Assembly (NCBI RefSeq): GCF_014696615.1
Contig: NZ_JACJQJ010000086.1
Coordinates: 1 to 33,445, forward strand
Direction of reading: 5' to 3'
Length of the DNA: 33,445 bases
Source of the DNA: Nostoc linckia FACHB-104
GTDB taxonomy: Bacteria; Cyanobacteriota; Cyanobacteriia; Cyanobacteriales; Nostocaceae
Below are positions 17,664-24,753 of the stretch, in pieces. Made by a program: the position numbers and the translations under genes. Numbering within the stretch: the stretch's first letter is position 1; every line of letters starts with the position of its first letter. The notes under the pieces are model-generated. The model made no database searches. It was not told the DNA's origin and saw only the letters and a program-made list of their open reading frames with translations.

Positions 17664-17874
17664 TCACGCCATTAATAGAACCAGTCCATAAACTTCAATT
17701 CCTGCAAGATTTGTGAGCTTTTCTTTTGACGTATCTTCATACAATATTTTAGCGATCACCTGAATATGTTCTTGAAGAGCTTGCTTTTGTTCTGGGGGTA
17801 TTGCTAGATAAATACACTCGTTTTACTTATCCTGACTGATCTTCGCCTTCTTTGCAAAAAACTGGGATGCTCCC
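17664..17874 (-). pseudogene. Remnant of an IS (ISKra4-like) with element end
   Basis: On the minus strand the segment starts with GGGAGCATCCCAGTTTTTTG, an element-like end. It then encodes LAIPPEQKQELQEHIQVIAK, ILYEDTSKEKLTNLAGIE, which resembles the N-terminal helix of cyanobacterial ISKra4-type transposases, and soon reaches a stop (17664-17666). The rest of the transposase is missing. Its terminal 10-mer GGGAGCATCC is identical to the ends of the 92-bp MITEs in this window. Family assignment is from memory and moderate. Confidence 0.4.
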
Positions 17875-17907
17875 AATTACATTCTTACAAAAACATTTTA
17901 TTAAGAA

Positions 17908-17942
17908 ATGGTATAGAGCCAGGTATCTCGGCTCTATACCAT
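17908..17942. other. Perfect 13-bp inverted repeat
   Basis: ATGGTATAGAGCC (17908-17920) and its exact complement (17930-17942) enclose a nine-base loop. It lies downstream of the DUF1822 gene (about 330 bases after the stop) and downstream of the minus-strand 59-codon gene. It has no clear T-run, so it is a possible terminator for either side only in the loose sense. Confidence 0.5.
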
Positions 17943-17961
17943 AGTCATATTCAGTGCAAAT

Positions 17962-18021
17962 GAGTTAAATTGAGCAAATTAGTTTAACTAGGTAGTTCAG
18001 TTAATTTGCTTAATTTAACTC
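17962..18021. other. Long imperfect inverted repeat
   Basis: Two arms of about 28 bases, GAGTTAAATTGAGCAAATTA... and its near-complement, surround a short AGGT loop. Four mismatches lie in the arms. It is AT-rich and sits just beyond the 3' end of the 59-codon minus-strand gene. It may be a small palindromic repeat element or a strong intrinsic hairpin. Confidence 0.5.
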
Positions 18022-18056
18022 AACAATAAATAGTTTTTAACTCTACAGATTTATTG

Positions 18057-18236
18057 TTAGAGTCCTATTTCCCCTACTACAGTTTCTTTATCAGGATTTC
18101 CTTGAATATACTTTAGCACAATCTTTACACCTAATCCATTTGGGCGAAAGGCAATCTGATAATTGTCTGGGTTGAGGTCTTTATTGTTATCTTTGATGAA
18201 ATTAAAAAACTTTACCAAACTCAAGTTTGTATTCAT
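18057..18236 (-). CDS. Small protein of unknown function (59 residues)
   Basis: The frame begins MNTNLSLVKFFNFIKDNNKD and includes YQIAFRPNGLGVKIVLKYIQ, ending VVGEIGL. A purine-rich AAGAGAAAA lies directly upstream of the ATG. The composition looks like a folded alpha/beta protein with no signal and no membrane segment. I do not recognise the family. It stands alone on the minus strand, followed by the inverted repeats at 17.9-18.0 kb. Confidence 0.5.
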   Translation of the reverse strand: MNTNLSLVKFFNFIKDNNKDLNPDNYQIAFRPNGLGVKIVLKYIQGNPDKETVVGEIGL

Positions 18237-18783
18237 TTTTTCTCTTATGACATGGATAAAGTAAGTAGAAGATTATAGATAATCTAGCTATAAATTTATA
18301 GATATAAAAAATATAACTAGGAACTAAACTCTCAACTTCAATAAATTAAGTAATGAGTTCATTTCGTTTATCTTTATTCTAATTATTTATAAGTGTCGGC
18401 GAAATTAGCTTATGCACTTGGTATAAGAGGCTATTTATAAAGTAAATCTAAAGGCGACTAGGAAGGGATTACTGCAAGGATTACTTAGCTAATTTAAAGA
18501 GTCGTCTTCTCTAGTAAGTTTTACCACACTAGGTCATAAATACAAACAAGATGTTTCAACTTATGCAGTGTCATAATTTGTCGGTCACAATTGAAGACGC
18601 TACCCAAACGTAATGACCTAATATTTCGCATGAATTTTGACCTTATAAAAAGGCGCAGAGTCAACACCCTAGATTTAGGGTAATCTAAAATTTTTTACTA
18701 CAGACAAGATAACTTTTAAAACATCCTCTCAGAAAAATACCGCATAAGCTGATTTTGATAACACCTATAAAATCAGTGAACAG
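18237..18783. other. Non-coding spacer with two TGCATAAG motifs
   Basis: AT-rich sequence without a credible gene. It carries the CTTATGCA motif at 18409-18416 and 18560-18567, and the block 18388-18422 resembles 9750-9783. It probably holds regulatory sequence for the flanking small genes, but no promoter can be assigned with confidence. Confidence 0.4.
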
Positions 18784-18830
18784 TTATCGGTCTGTTTAAT
18801 GGTGTTTTACACCATTAAACAGACCGATAA
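18784..18830. other. Perfect 22-bp hairpin with a TTT loop
   Basis: The arm at 18784-18805 (starting TTATCGGTCTG) and its exact complement at 18809-18830 are separated by only three T residues. It lies 34 bases before the small holin-like gene, in its presumed 5' untranslated region. There is no following T-run on the plus strand. A stem this long and perfect is unusual for a terminator; it could be a regulatory hairpin, an RNase target or the trace of a mobile element. Confidence 0.7.
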
Positions 18831-18864
18831 ATATTACCCGTGTACTTGTAATGTTTAAATCCAT

Positions 18865-19128
18865 ATGGACACTATTTTTCAAACCAAGAGGCATAGGAGC
18901 AAGCGAAGAGAACAAGCGAACGCAAGCAGATTGCGAAACAATCAGGTCAATAACCCCTATGTTTTTAGCTCTTATGGGTCAGTAATCGCTATCACAGCAA
19001 TAACACACAAAGATATTTCTTGTGAACAACTAACATCTGCATTTGGGTTCGCAGGAACAGCCATATCTGGGGCTGCTGGTTTAGCTCAACCAAGTTCGGC
19101 AGAATCTGAATTAGATTCAGAAGAATAA
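18865..19128 (+). CDS. Small holin-like membrane protein (tentative)
   Basis: 87 residues. The N-terminal 30 are very basic (RHRSKRREQANASRLR). Two mildly hydrophobic stretches follow, YGSVIAITAIT and LTSAFGFAGTAISGAAGLA, and the tail is acidic (ESELDSEE). Small size, two hydrophobic helices with small residues, a charged tail and a lysozyme-type gene 41 bases downstream are holin-like features. The start is uncertain: no Shine-Dalgarno is seen, and an overlapping frame from ATG 18851 encodes a 44-residue peptide ending in PMFLALMGQ. A frameshift in this gene is therefore possible. I do not recognise a named family. Confidence 0.4.
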   Translation: MDTIFQTKRHRSKRREQANASRLRNNQVNNPYVFSSYGSVIAITAITHKDISCEQLTSAFGFAGTAISGAAGLAQPSSAESELDSEE

Positions 19129-19169
19129 GATTTTGTCAAATATCTTTATCTTATTAATCAACTGATACC

Positions 19170-19766
19170 ATGCAATCTATAAACATTACGAGACTTTCTG
19201 TCCTCAAACCAGAGTATGAAAACCTCTGGAATAGCTGTCAGATTAGATCTGAGTGGCTAGAGCGGACTAAAAAAGTGGTTTTGAACATTCAAGCGAAACG
19301 CGAGCGCTATGAAAGCGTAGCTTCAGCAACTAATATTCCTTGGTACTTTATCGGCTGTATCCATAATATGGAGGCATCTTTAAACTTTAACAGTCATCTT
19401 CATAATGGTGATTCGCTGAAAGCTAGGACTCATAATGTTCCCAAAGAACGCCCACTAAATCCCCCTAAAAATGGTTGGGATATTGGCTATTCTTGGGAAG
19501 AGAGTGCAGCAGATGCACTGATTATTAAAGATTTCCATAAAGCTCAAGATTGGAGTGTTCCTGCTCAGTTATGGCGGCTCGAACTTTATAATGGTTTTGG
19601 TTATAGACTGGAGCATCCAGATGTGCTAACACCTTATCTTTGGAGTGGTACACAACACTACACCAAAGGTAAATATGTTGCTGATAATAAGTGGAGTGCT
19701 GATGCTATTTCTGAGCAAGTGGGAGCATCCGCCATCTTAAAACTATTGTTACCTGAAATCAAATAA
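19170..19766 (+). CDS. Lysozyme-type peptidoglycan hydrolase
   Basis: 198 residues. The core reads ATNIPWYFIGCIHNMEASLN (candidate catalytic Glu68), HNGDSLKARTHNVPKERP, TYPICAL-length spacer, then WEESAADALI, LWRLELYNGFGYR, HPDVLTPYLWSGTQHYTKGK and YVADNKWSADAISEQVGASA. This matches the lysozyme-like family found in phage endolysins and bacterial genomes (COG5526-type). No signal peptide is visible, as in holin-dependent endolysins. The gene follows the small holin-like gene and is closed by a strong terminator, so the two may form a transcription unit. Confidence 0.82.
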   Translation: MQSINITRLSVLKPEYENLWNSCQIRSEWLERTKKVVLNIQAKRERYESVASATNIPWYFIGCIHNMEASLNFNSHLHNGDSLKARTHNVPKERPLNPPKNGWDIGYSWEESAADALIIKDFHKAQDWSVPAQLWRLELYNGFGYRLEHPDVLTPYLWSGTQHYTKGKYVADNKWSADAISEQVGASAILKLLLPEIK

Positions 19767-19794
19767 ATATCCTATAGCTTTAGTTTAAATCTTT

Positions 19795-19828
19795 AAAGAT
19801 ACCAGGATAAAAAGTCCTGGTATCTTTT
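19795..19828 (+). terminator. Rho-independent terminator after the lysozyme gene
   Basis: The stem AAAGATACCAGGA (19795-19807) pairs perfectly with TCCTGGTATCTTT (19815-19827) around a seven-base loop, followed by a short T-rich tract. It lies 29 bases after the lysozyme stop codon. On the opposite strand the run of T after the stem (complement of AAAGAT) could also serve as a weak terminator. Confidence 0.8.
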
Positions 19829-19941
19829 GATTAATTAGTTGCAAGTGCATAAGTCACTTAACAATACAACTATTAAAAAATAATAGCCATTCAAAATATT
19901 GGTTGGCGATATCAAGGAAATTTAACTAGAGGATTACATCT

Positions 19942-20829
19942 ATGCAATTAGTAGAAATAATAGGTACACAAGAAAATGTTAGTTTAGAGAATTTAGAAAA
20001 TAACTCTGAACTAGCAAAAAAAGTGCAAAAACAATTAATTGACTTGGGGTTATTAGATCCATCTGCTGATGGTAAATTTGGACGTTTTTCTACTCAGGCA
20101 CTTAAAGACTTCCAATCACTCATGAAAATAGAAGAGGCGGTTCTAGGTAAATTAACTATCCAAGCTTTAATGGAAGTTAAAGAAGTTATTCCTTTGCAGT
20201 TGAGTAATAACTTGGCTAGCAGAATTATTAAGTATATGCAAAGTAAAGATTACTTTGTTGCCAGAGGCAAACAGAGATACAACATTGTGTATATTGAAGG
20301 TGCTAATGCTGATGGTGTACCCAATGCTGATAAATTCAATGAATGGAACGATCGCCGGATTGTGATTGAAATTGCTACGGGAACTCCGCAAATTGTGGGT
20401 AACTGGCTAGCTACCACAGAACCAGGATATTATTACACAGTCGTCAAGCCCATGAATGACCAAGGTGCAGCGAGGATTGCATTTGGGCAGTATCAATCTT
20501 GGCAACTAGGAATACATGGGAACTCTGAACCTCATGAAGCACTGGTTCAAACTGGTGTAGTTAAAGTACATCGCGATCGCAATAAAGATGGATTTCGGAC
20601 TGGAGATCCTGAAGATACTGGTAATTTCGGAATTAATCAACATTGGGGTTATGACAATAAATTCGTTGATAAAGCCAGTGCTGGTTGTTTGGTAGGACAA
20701 AGTCGTCAGGAACATAGAGAATTTATGCAGATCATTAAACAAGACCGTCGCTACCAGTTGAATGATCAATATACTTTCATGTCAACCATTATTGCTGGTG
20801 ATGATTTAGCCAAAACCGTCCCTGCTTGA
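19942..20829 (+). CDS. Peptidoglycan-binding protein with C-terminal His/Cys enzyme domain
   Basis: 295 residues. A PG_binding_1 domain lies at about 21-80 (KVQKQLIDLGLLDPSADGKF, GRFSTQALKDFQ, LGKLTIQALM). The C-terminal domain has LGIHGNSEP, a His in FGINQHWGYDN (H234) and a Cys in KASAGCLVG (C249), an arrangement resembling the His-x(n)-S-x-G-C active site of L,D-transpeptidase (YkuD)-like enzymes. That family link is an inference. No signal peptide is seen, as for the lysozyme upstream. An AGAGGA Shine-Dalgarno precedes the ATG. A TGCATAAG motif (19846-19853) lies 90 bases upstream, so it may have its own promoter after the terminator at 19.8 kb. Confidence 0.75.
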   Translation: MQLVEIIGTQENVSLENLENNSELAKKVQKQLIDLGLLDPSADGKFGRFSTQALKDFQSLMKIEEAVLGKLTIQALMEVKEVIPLQLSNNLASRIIKYMQSKDYFVARGKQRYNIVYIEGANADGVPNADKFNEWNDRRIVIEIATGTPQIVGNWLATTEPGYYYTVVKPMNDQGAARIAFGQYQSWQLGIHGNSEPHEALVQTGVVKVHRDRNKDGFRTGDPEDTGNFGINQHWGYDNKFVDKASAGCLVGQSRQEHREFMQIIKQDRRYQLNDQYTFMSTIIAGDDLAKTVPA

Positions 20830-21191
20830 AATTAACTTGCAGAACCAATTGGTAGTTGTAGCGAAAAGGAATTCACGCAATCGATAACGGCTGAAAGGGT
20901 TGTGGTTGCAGCATATTTAGAGGAGGATTGAATTTAAAGCATCTACCAGAAAGGCCGTGAACACTCACCGTGCGATCGCTGACAATTTTAATCCTGAGTT
21001 GCTGGCGTTAACCGAACCAGTACCGCTAACTATGTACCAGCTGAAGTTTACCTTAACAGTCTTGGTGAGGGTTCCCGGCGCAATTGTGGGTTCACATTTC
21101 ATCTTATGCACAAACCCACAGTTTGCCGTTTTTGAAACCATAACCTTGCCGCAGACTGTTACTTAAAGGATAAAGTGGTTCTTGGCAACTT
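20830..21191. other. Non-coding or decayed spacer
   Basis: About 360 bases between the peptidoglycan-binding gene and the peptidase fragment. It contains a HIP1 site (near 20972), a CTTATGCA motif at 21103-21110 and a 69-codon frame (20957-21166) with no recognisable product. It may be eroded sequence from the same former peptidase locus. Confidence 0.4.
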
Positions 21192-21437
21192 TTGATACTG
21201 CTGGCGAAATATTACTCTATGTTTCTTTACAAGGCTGCTCGTAACAAAATGAAAGTGCAAGGAGATGTAGGCTCGTCAATTAGAGAGACAATGAAGGCAT
21301 TAGCTTTATTCGGAGTTCCTCCAGAAGAATATTGGCCTTACGATACAAAAAAAGTAGATGAAGAACCACCACCATATTCCTATGCTTTTGCTCAGAATTA
21401 CAAAACAATAAAGTACTTCCTTTTAGCAATACCTTAG
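21192..21437 (+). pseudogene. C1 (papain)-family peptidase fragment
   Basis: The frame reads FLYKAARNKMKVQGDVGSSI, RETMKALALFGVPPEEYWPY and SYAFAQNYKTIKYFLLA. This is the segment between the catalytic Cys and the His of cyanobacterial C1 family peptidases (GxSIRxTMKAxxLFGVPPEExWPYD). The catalytic Cys and His regions are missing on both sides, so it is a short internal remnant. The IS4 element begins soon afterwards and may have removed the rest. The stretch 21438-21595 carries a repeated GTARTARAGTTATTGTCT sequence (21469 and 21545). Confidence 0.65.
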
Positions 21438-21595
21438 CCAAAATAAGAGGATGAAGAGAGAGAGCCAGTGTAATAGAGTTATTGTCTTCGCATAAATTTC
21501 CAAGGTTGGGTGCGATCGCAAACTTTGAAGAGATAGGGCTGCCGTAGTAAAGTTATTGTCTCTCACAACGACAACTCAAACACTACAAGCAGCCC

Positions 21596-22936
21596 ATGCC
21601 CGATATCTTATCACTCCTGCAATGCCTGCTACCGCAGATCAACGCGACAATCATGCGGCAATTTAACCAAATTATTCTGGCTATGTTAGCGATGAGCGGA
21701 CGAGTCACGATGTTGGGAATGTCCCGTTGGGCAGGCATTGGTGGTAGTTATCGGACGATGTTGCGGTTTTTTCATACAGTAATACCTTGGGCTACATTGT
21801 TTTGGTTATTTTTCCGCAAGCATTTGTTCCGTGCGAATGAGGTATATTTGCTTGCAGGAGATGAAGTTGTAGTTAGTAAGGCAGGTAAAGAAACTTATGG
21901 GTTGGATAGGTTCTTTTCCAGTCTGATCAGCAAACCTATATCAGGAATATCTTTCTTCACATTGTCATTAATAAGTATTGAGCAAAGGCACTCATTTCCA
22001 ATTGGGATAGAACAGGTGATAAAGAGCAATGTAGAAAAAAGTAACCCATCACCAACCCCAAAAATAAACAAGAAAGAGAAACGTAAGCGTGGACGGCCAA
22101 AAGGAAGCAAGAACAAGAATAAAACAGAGGTAGTTCTTACATCTGAATTACTAAGAATTAAGAAGATGATTAATGAGTTACTCAAGTTAATAGCTAACTT
22201 GATACCCCTGACTTACTTAGTTTTAGATGGTCATTTTGGAAACAATAATGCTTTGCAGATGGCTCGACAGGTAAACTTGCATATAATTTCCAAGTTACGC
22301 CACGATTCAGCATTATACATACCTTACCAAAATCCTGACCCCAATCATCGTTCACGCCGTAAATACGGAGATAAACTGGACTGGCGTAATATTTCTGATG
22401 AATATTTGCGTCAAAGTATTATTGAAGATGATATCCAAACCGATACTTACCAAGCTGGTTTACTGCACAAAGAATTTGCCCAGATACTGAATGTAGTTAT
22501 TTTGGTTAAAACCAATCTCAAAACTAATGCTCGCAGTCACGTCATTCTTTTTTCTAGTGACCTAAAATTGTCATCTGAGAAAATAACTGACTACTACAAG
22601 CTGCGCTTTCAAATCGAGTTTAATTTCCGTGATGCCAAGCAATTTTGGGGATTGGAAGACTTTATGAACATTGGTCAAACTGCGGTGACTAATGCTGCTA
22701 ATCTAGCATTCTTTATGGTTAATTTATCTCATCATCTTCTCGCTGATTTCCGCACCCTTAATCCCGACTCCGGCATTATTGACCTTAAGGCTCATTATCG
22801 TGGCTTTCGATATATCCATGAAATCTTAAAAATGCTTCCAGAAATCCCTGAGCCTATTTTATTAAACCAAATTTTTGCCAAGCTTACTTCTTTAGGACGC
22901 ATTCATGCCGTTTCTACGGGCGTTGAACCCTCGTAA
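21596..22936 (+). CDS. IS4-family transposase
   Basis: 446 residues, full length in appearance. First catalytic Asp in LLAGDEVVVSKAGKETYGLD, second in TYLVLDGHFGN, Glu in the block YKLRFQIEFNFRDAKQFWGL. This block has the Y-(2)-R-(3)-E-(6)-K spacing (YREK) that defines the IS4 family. A basic linker (KRKRGRPKGSKNKNK) lies between the first two acidic blocks. The start follows a region with a GTAATAGAGTTATTG direct repeat. I could not locate convincing terminal inverted repeats, so the element limits are left open. Probably functional as a protein. Confidence 0.9.
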   Translation: MPDILSLLQCLLPQINATIMRQFNQIILAMLAMSGRVTMLGMSRWAGIGGSYRTMLRFFHTVIPWATLFWLFFRKHLFRANEVYLLAGDEVVVSKAGKETYGLDRFFSSLISKPISGISFFTLSLISIEQRHSFPIGIEQVIKSNVEKSNPSPTPKINKKEKRKRGRPKGSKNKNKTEVVLTSELLRIKKMINELLKLIANLIPLTYLVLDGHFGNNNALQMARQVNLHIISKLRHDSALYIPYQNPDPNHRSRRKYGDKLDWRNISDEYLRQSIIEDDIQTDTYQAGLLHKEFAQILNVVILVKTNLKTNARSHVILFSSDLKLSSEKITDYYKLRFQIEFNFRDAKQFWGLEDFMNIGQTAVTNAANLAFFMVNLSHHLLADFRTLNPDSGIIDLKAHYRGFRYIHEILKMLPEIPEPILLNQIFAKLTSLGRIHAVSTGVEPS

Positions 22937-23171
22937 TTTGGCAAAGGTATTGATTTATGTAAGAGTTTTTTAGTTATTTTTCTCGCGGGTTTAGCCAAGC
23001 TGAACCTACTCTTTCCGCACTTGAGGGGCTTGATTTGGGTTCGGGGACATATACTTACTTTGTAATTTTGATTATTGGCGTTGCATAATAGAAGTGTGAA
23101 TTTGAGCGATTGGTATGCAATGTCCAAGGTGTGCATCAACTCAGCTTAAACTATCTATTCGTTTAGTCATA

Positions 23172-24268
23172 AGAACTCTTGCAAAAATGTTTTGTGGTAT
23201 GATAGAGGGTTTTGCAATTTACGAATAGGAAATTTGATTAGCAGTGAAAATAGAGAAAGCTAAACAGCTTACTTCAAGAAAATTTAAGCGCATGACCGGA
23301 GTAAGTCGTCGAACCTTTGAGTTAATGGTTGATGTAGTGAAAGCTGATGCTCAAAATAAAAAGAAACCAGGTCGCCGACCTAAACTAATTATTGAAGACC
23401 AAGTTTTAATGGTTATTCAGTACTGGAGGGAATATCGTACTTACTATCATATTGGGTTAGACTGGGGAGTTTCGGAATCCGCAGTTTGTCGGACAGTTTA
23501 TAAAATTGAAAATATATTAATTAAGTCAAAAAAGTTTAGTTTACCTGGTAAGAAAGAATTATGGAAAATGGCATCGCAAGAAAATTTGGTTGTGATGGAT
23601 GTGATGGAAAGTCCAATTGAAAGACCATCAAAAGGTCAAGAAAGATTTTTTAGCGGCAAACAAGGGGAACATACGTTAAAAACGCAAGTAATTATCCATC
23701 AAAAAAGTACTGCTATCATCTGTTTAGCTCATGGTTTGGGGAAAATTCATGATTTTAAACTATTTAAAACCAGTGGTGTAAGATTTGGAGAATTACTCAA
23801 AGTAATAGCGGATAAAGGCTATCAAGGAATTACCAAAATTCATCAATTAAGTGAAACACCAATTAAAAAACCCAAAGGTAAGAAGTTAACAACAGAGCAG
23901 AAGAAGTATAATCGAGAACTTAATCGATTAAGAATCACTGTTGAACACGTTAATCGTCGCCTAAAAATCTTTAAGATTTTGGATTATAGATATCGAAATC
24001 GTCACCGACGTTTTGGATTAAGGTCAAATTTAATTGCAGGGATTTATAATCACGAATTAGCTCTGTAAATCTTATAAAAAATCAAATTTATCCAAAAATT
24101 TCAGTATTAATCAATAACTGAAGTGGTGTTGTGCTGAGATATTTTTAATTAGTGCTCACCAGATAATACTTGCTATAAGAAAATGATAGCCTCTTACTAT
24201 TTCATTGTCCAAAAAATGAAATTAGAATGACCCTTCATCATACCACAAAATATTTATGCAAGAGTTCT
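23172..24268 (+). mobile_element. Complete IS5-type element (1097 bp)
   Basis: Terminal inverted repeats: AGAACTCTTGCA at 23172 and its complement ending at 24268, extended by (A/T)AAAT and TTTTGTGGTATGAT with few mismatches over about 38 bases. The trinucleotide ATA flanks both ends (…CATA | element | ATAC…), consistent with a short target duplication. It encodes one intact transposase and is inserted in the IS1-type remnant. Confidence 0.85.
23244..24068 (+). CDS. IS5-type transposase (DDE_Tnp_4)
   Basis: 274 residues from a GTG start. The N-terminal HTH (FKRMTGVSRRTFELMVDVV, YYHIGLDWGVSESAVCRTVY) precedes the DDE catalytic core: Asp in VVMDVMESPIERPSK, Asp in VIADKGYQGITK, Glu in RITVEHVNRRLKIFK. 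The C-terminus FGLRSNLIAGIYNHELAL is typical. It is a clear relative of the decayed copy at 4256-4704, but not identical. The intact catalytic residues and good terminal repeats suggest an active element. Confidence 0.92.
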   Translation: MKIEKAKQLTSRKFKRMTGVSRRTFELMVDVVKADAQNKKKPGRRPKLIIEDQVLMVIQYWREYRTYYHIGLDWGVSESAVCRTVYKIENILIKSKKFSLPGKKELWKMASQENLVVMDVMESPIERPSKGQERFFSGKQGEHTLKTQVIIHQKSTAIICLAHGLGKIHDFKLFKTSGVRFGELLKVIADKGYQGITKIHQLSETPIKKPKGKKLTTEQKKYNRELNRLRITVEHVNRRLKIFKILDYRYRNRHRRFGLRSNLIAGIYNHELAL

Positions 24269-24368
24269 ATACATTATCTCAAGTATGGTTCCGTGGCGCT
24301 GCGGGCGCTATGCACCTTCAAGCTTGATGTGATCGCATAATTCATACTTCTATTATGCAACGCCAACT

Positions 24369-24684
24369 TTTTTATTTAATTGCCTGAGCAATTTTTGTAA
24401 ACTATCTTTGCGCTTAGTCAGAGCTATGGTTGTATTGTGCCTATAATAAATTAAGGCTAGCTATAGCTATAGATACAGACTATAGCACTTACAAAGTGTG
24501 TATCGCTAGAATTACGCATCAAGAGCGATACTAAAGACAACCAAAATTTATCGGCAGCGCAATAGGTTCTATTTTCGTTGCCAACATGCTCCATCCACGA
24601 TTGCATGTTGGTGGAAGTGTAGTGTGTCAGGGGAAAAGGTATTAATCGTATTTAATATCGGATAAAAGATAATGAATCCTTATT
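24369..24684. other. Intergenic stretch before the recombinase operon
   Basis: About 320 bases with short TAGCTATAG repeats near 24460. I see no gene in it; it probably contains upstream regulatory sequence for the recombinase operon. Confidence 0.4.
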
Positions 24685-24712
24685 TTGTATTCAGCGGGAG
24701 GTTTTGTATAAT
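24685..24712 (+). promoter_or_regulatory. Predicted promoter of the recombinase operon
   Basis: TTGTAT (24685-24690), a 16-base spacer, and a perfect TATAAT (24707-24712) sit about 40 bases before the GTG start. It is a plausible housekeeping sigma-70-type promoter, judged by eye only. Confidence 0.45.
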
Positions 24713-24753
24713 CTGAGGGTGTCATTCCGCATCGCGATCGCCATAATAATTTT

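Larger units (their letters stand above)
23075..24366 (+). mobile_element. IS1-type remnant interrupted by an IS5-type element
   Basis: Both outer ends carry the inverted repeat TTGGCGTTGCATAATAG (23075 onward and its complement ending at 24366), extended by GAAGT(G/A)TGAATT. After the left end an ATG (23115) opens a frame reading MQCPRCASTQLKL, like the zinc-binding start of InsA of IS1-family elements. The IS5-type element begins at 23172 inside this frame. Without it only about 195 bases remain, so the host was already a deletion remnant or MITE. No target duplication could be seen outside the outer ends. Confidence 0.65.

Noticed and set aside
20957-21166. 69-codon frame after the peptidoglycan-binding gene
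   Set aside because: No start signal, no recognisable sequence, and it lies among decayed sequence; not supported as a gene.
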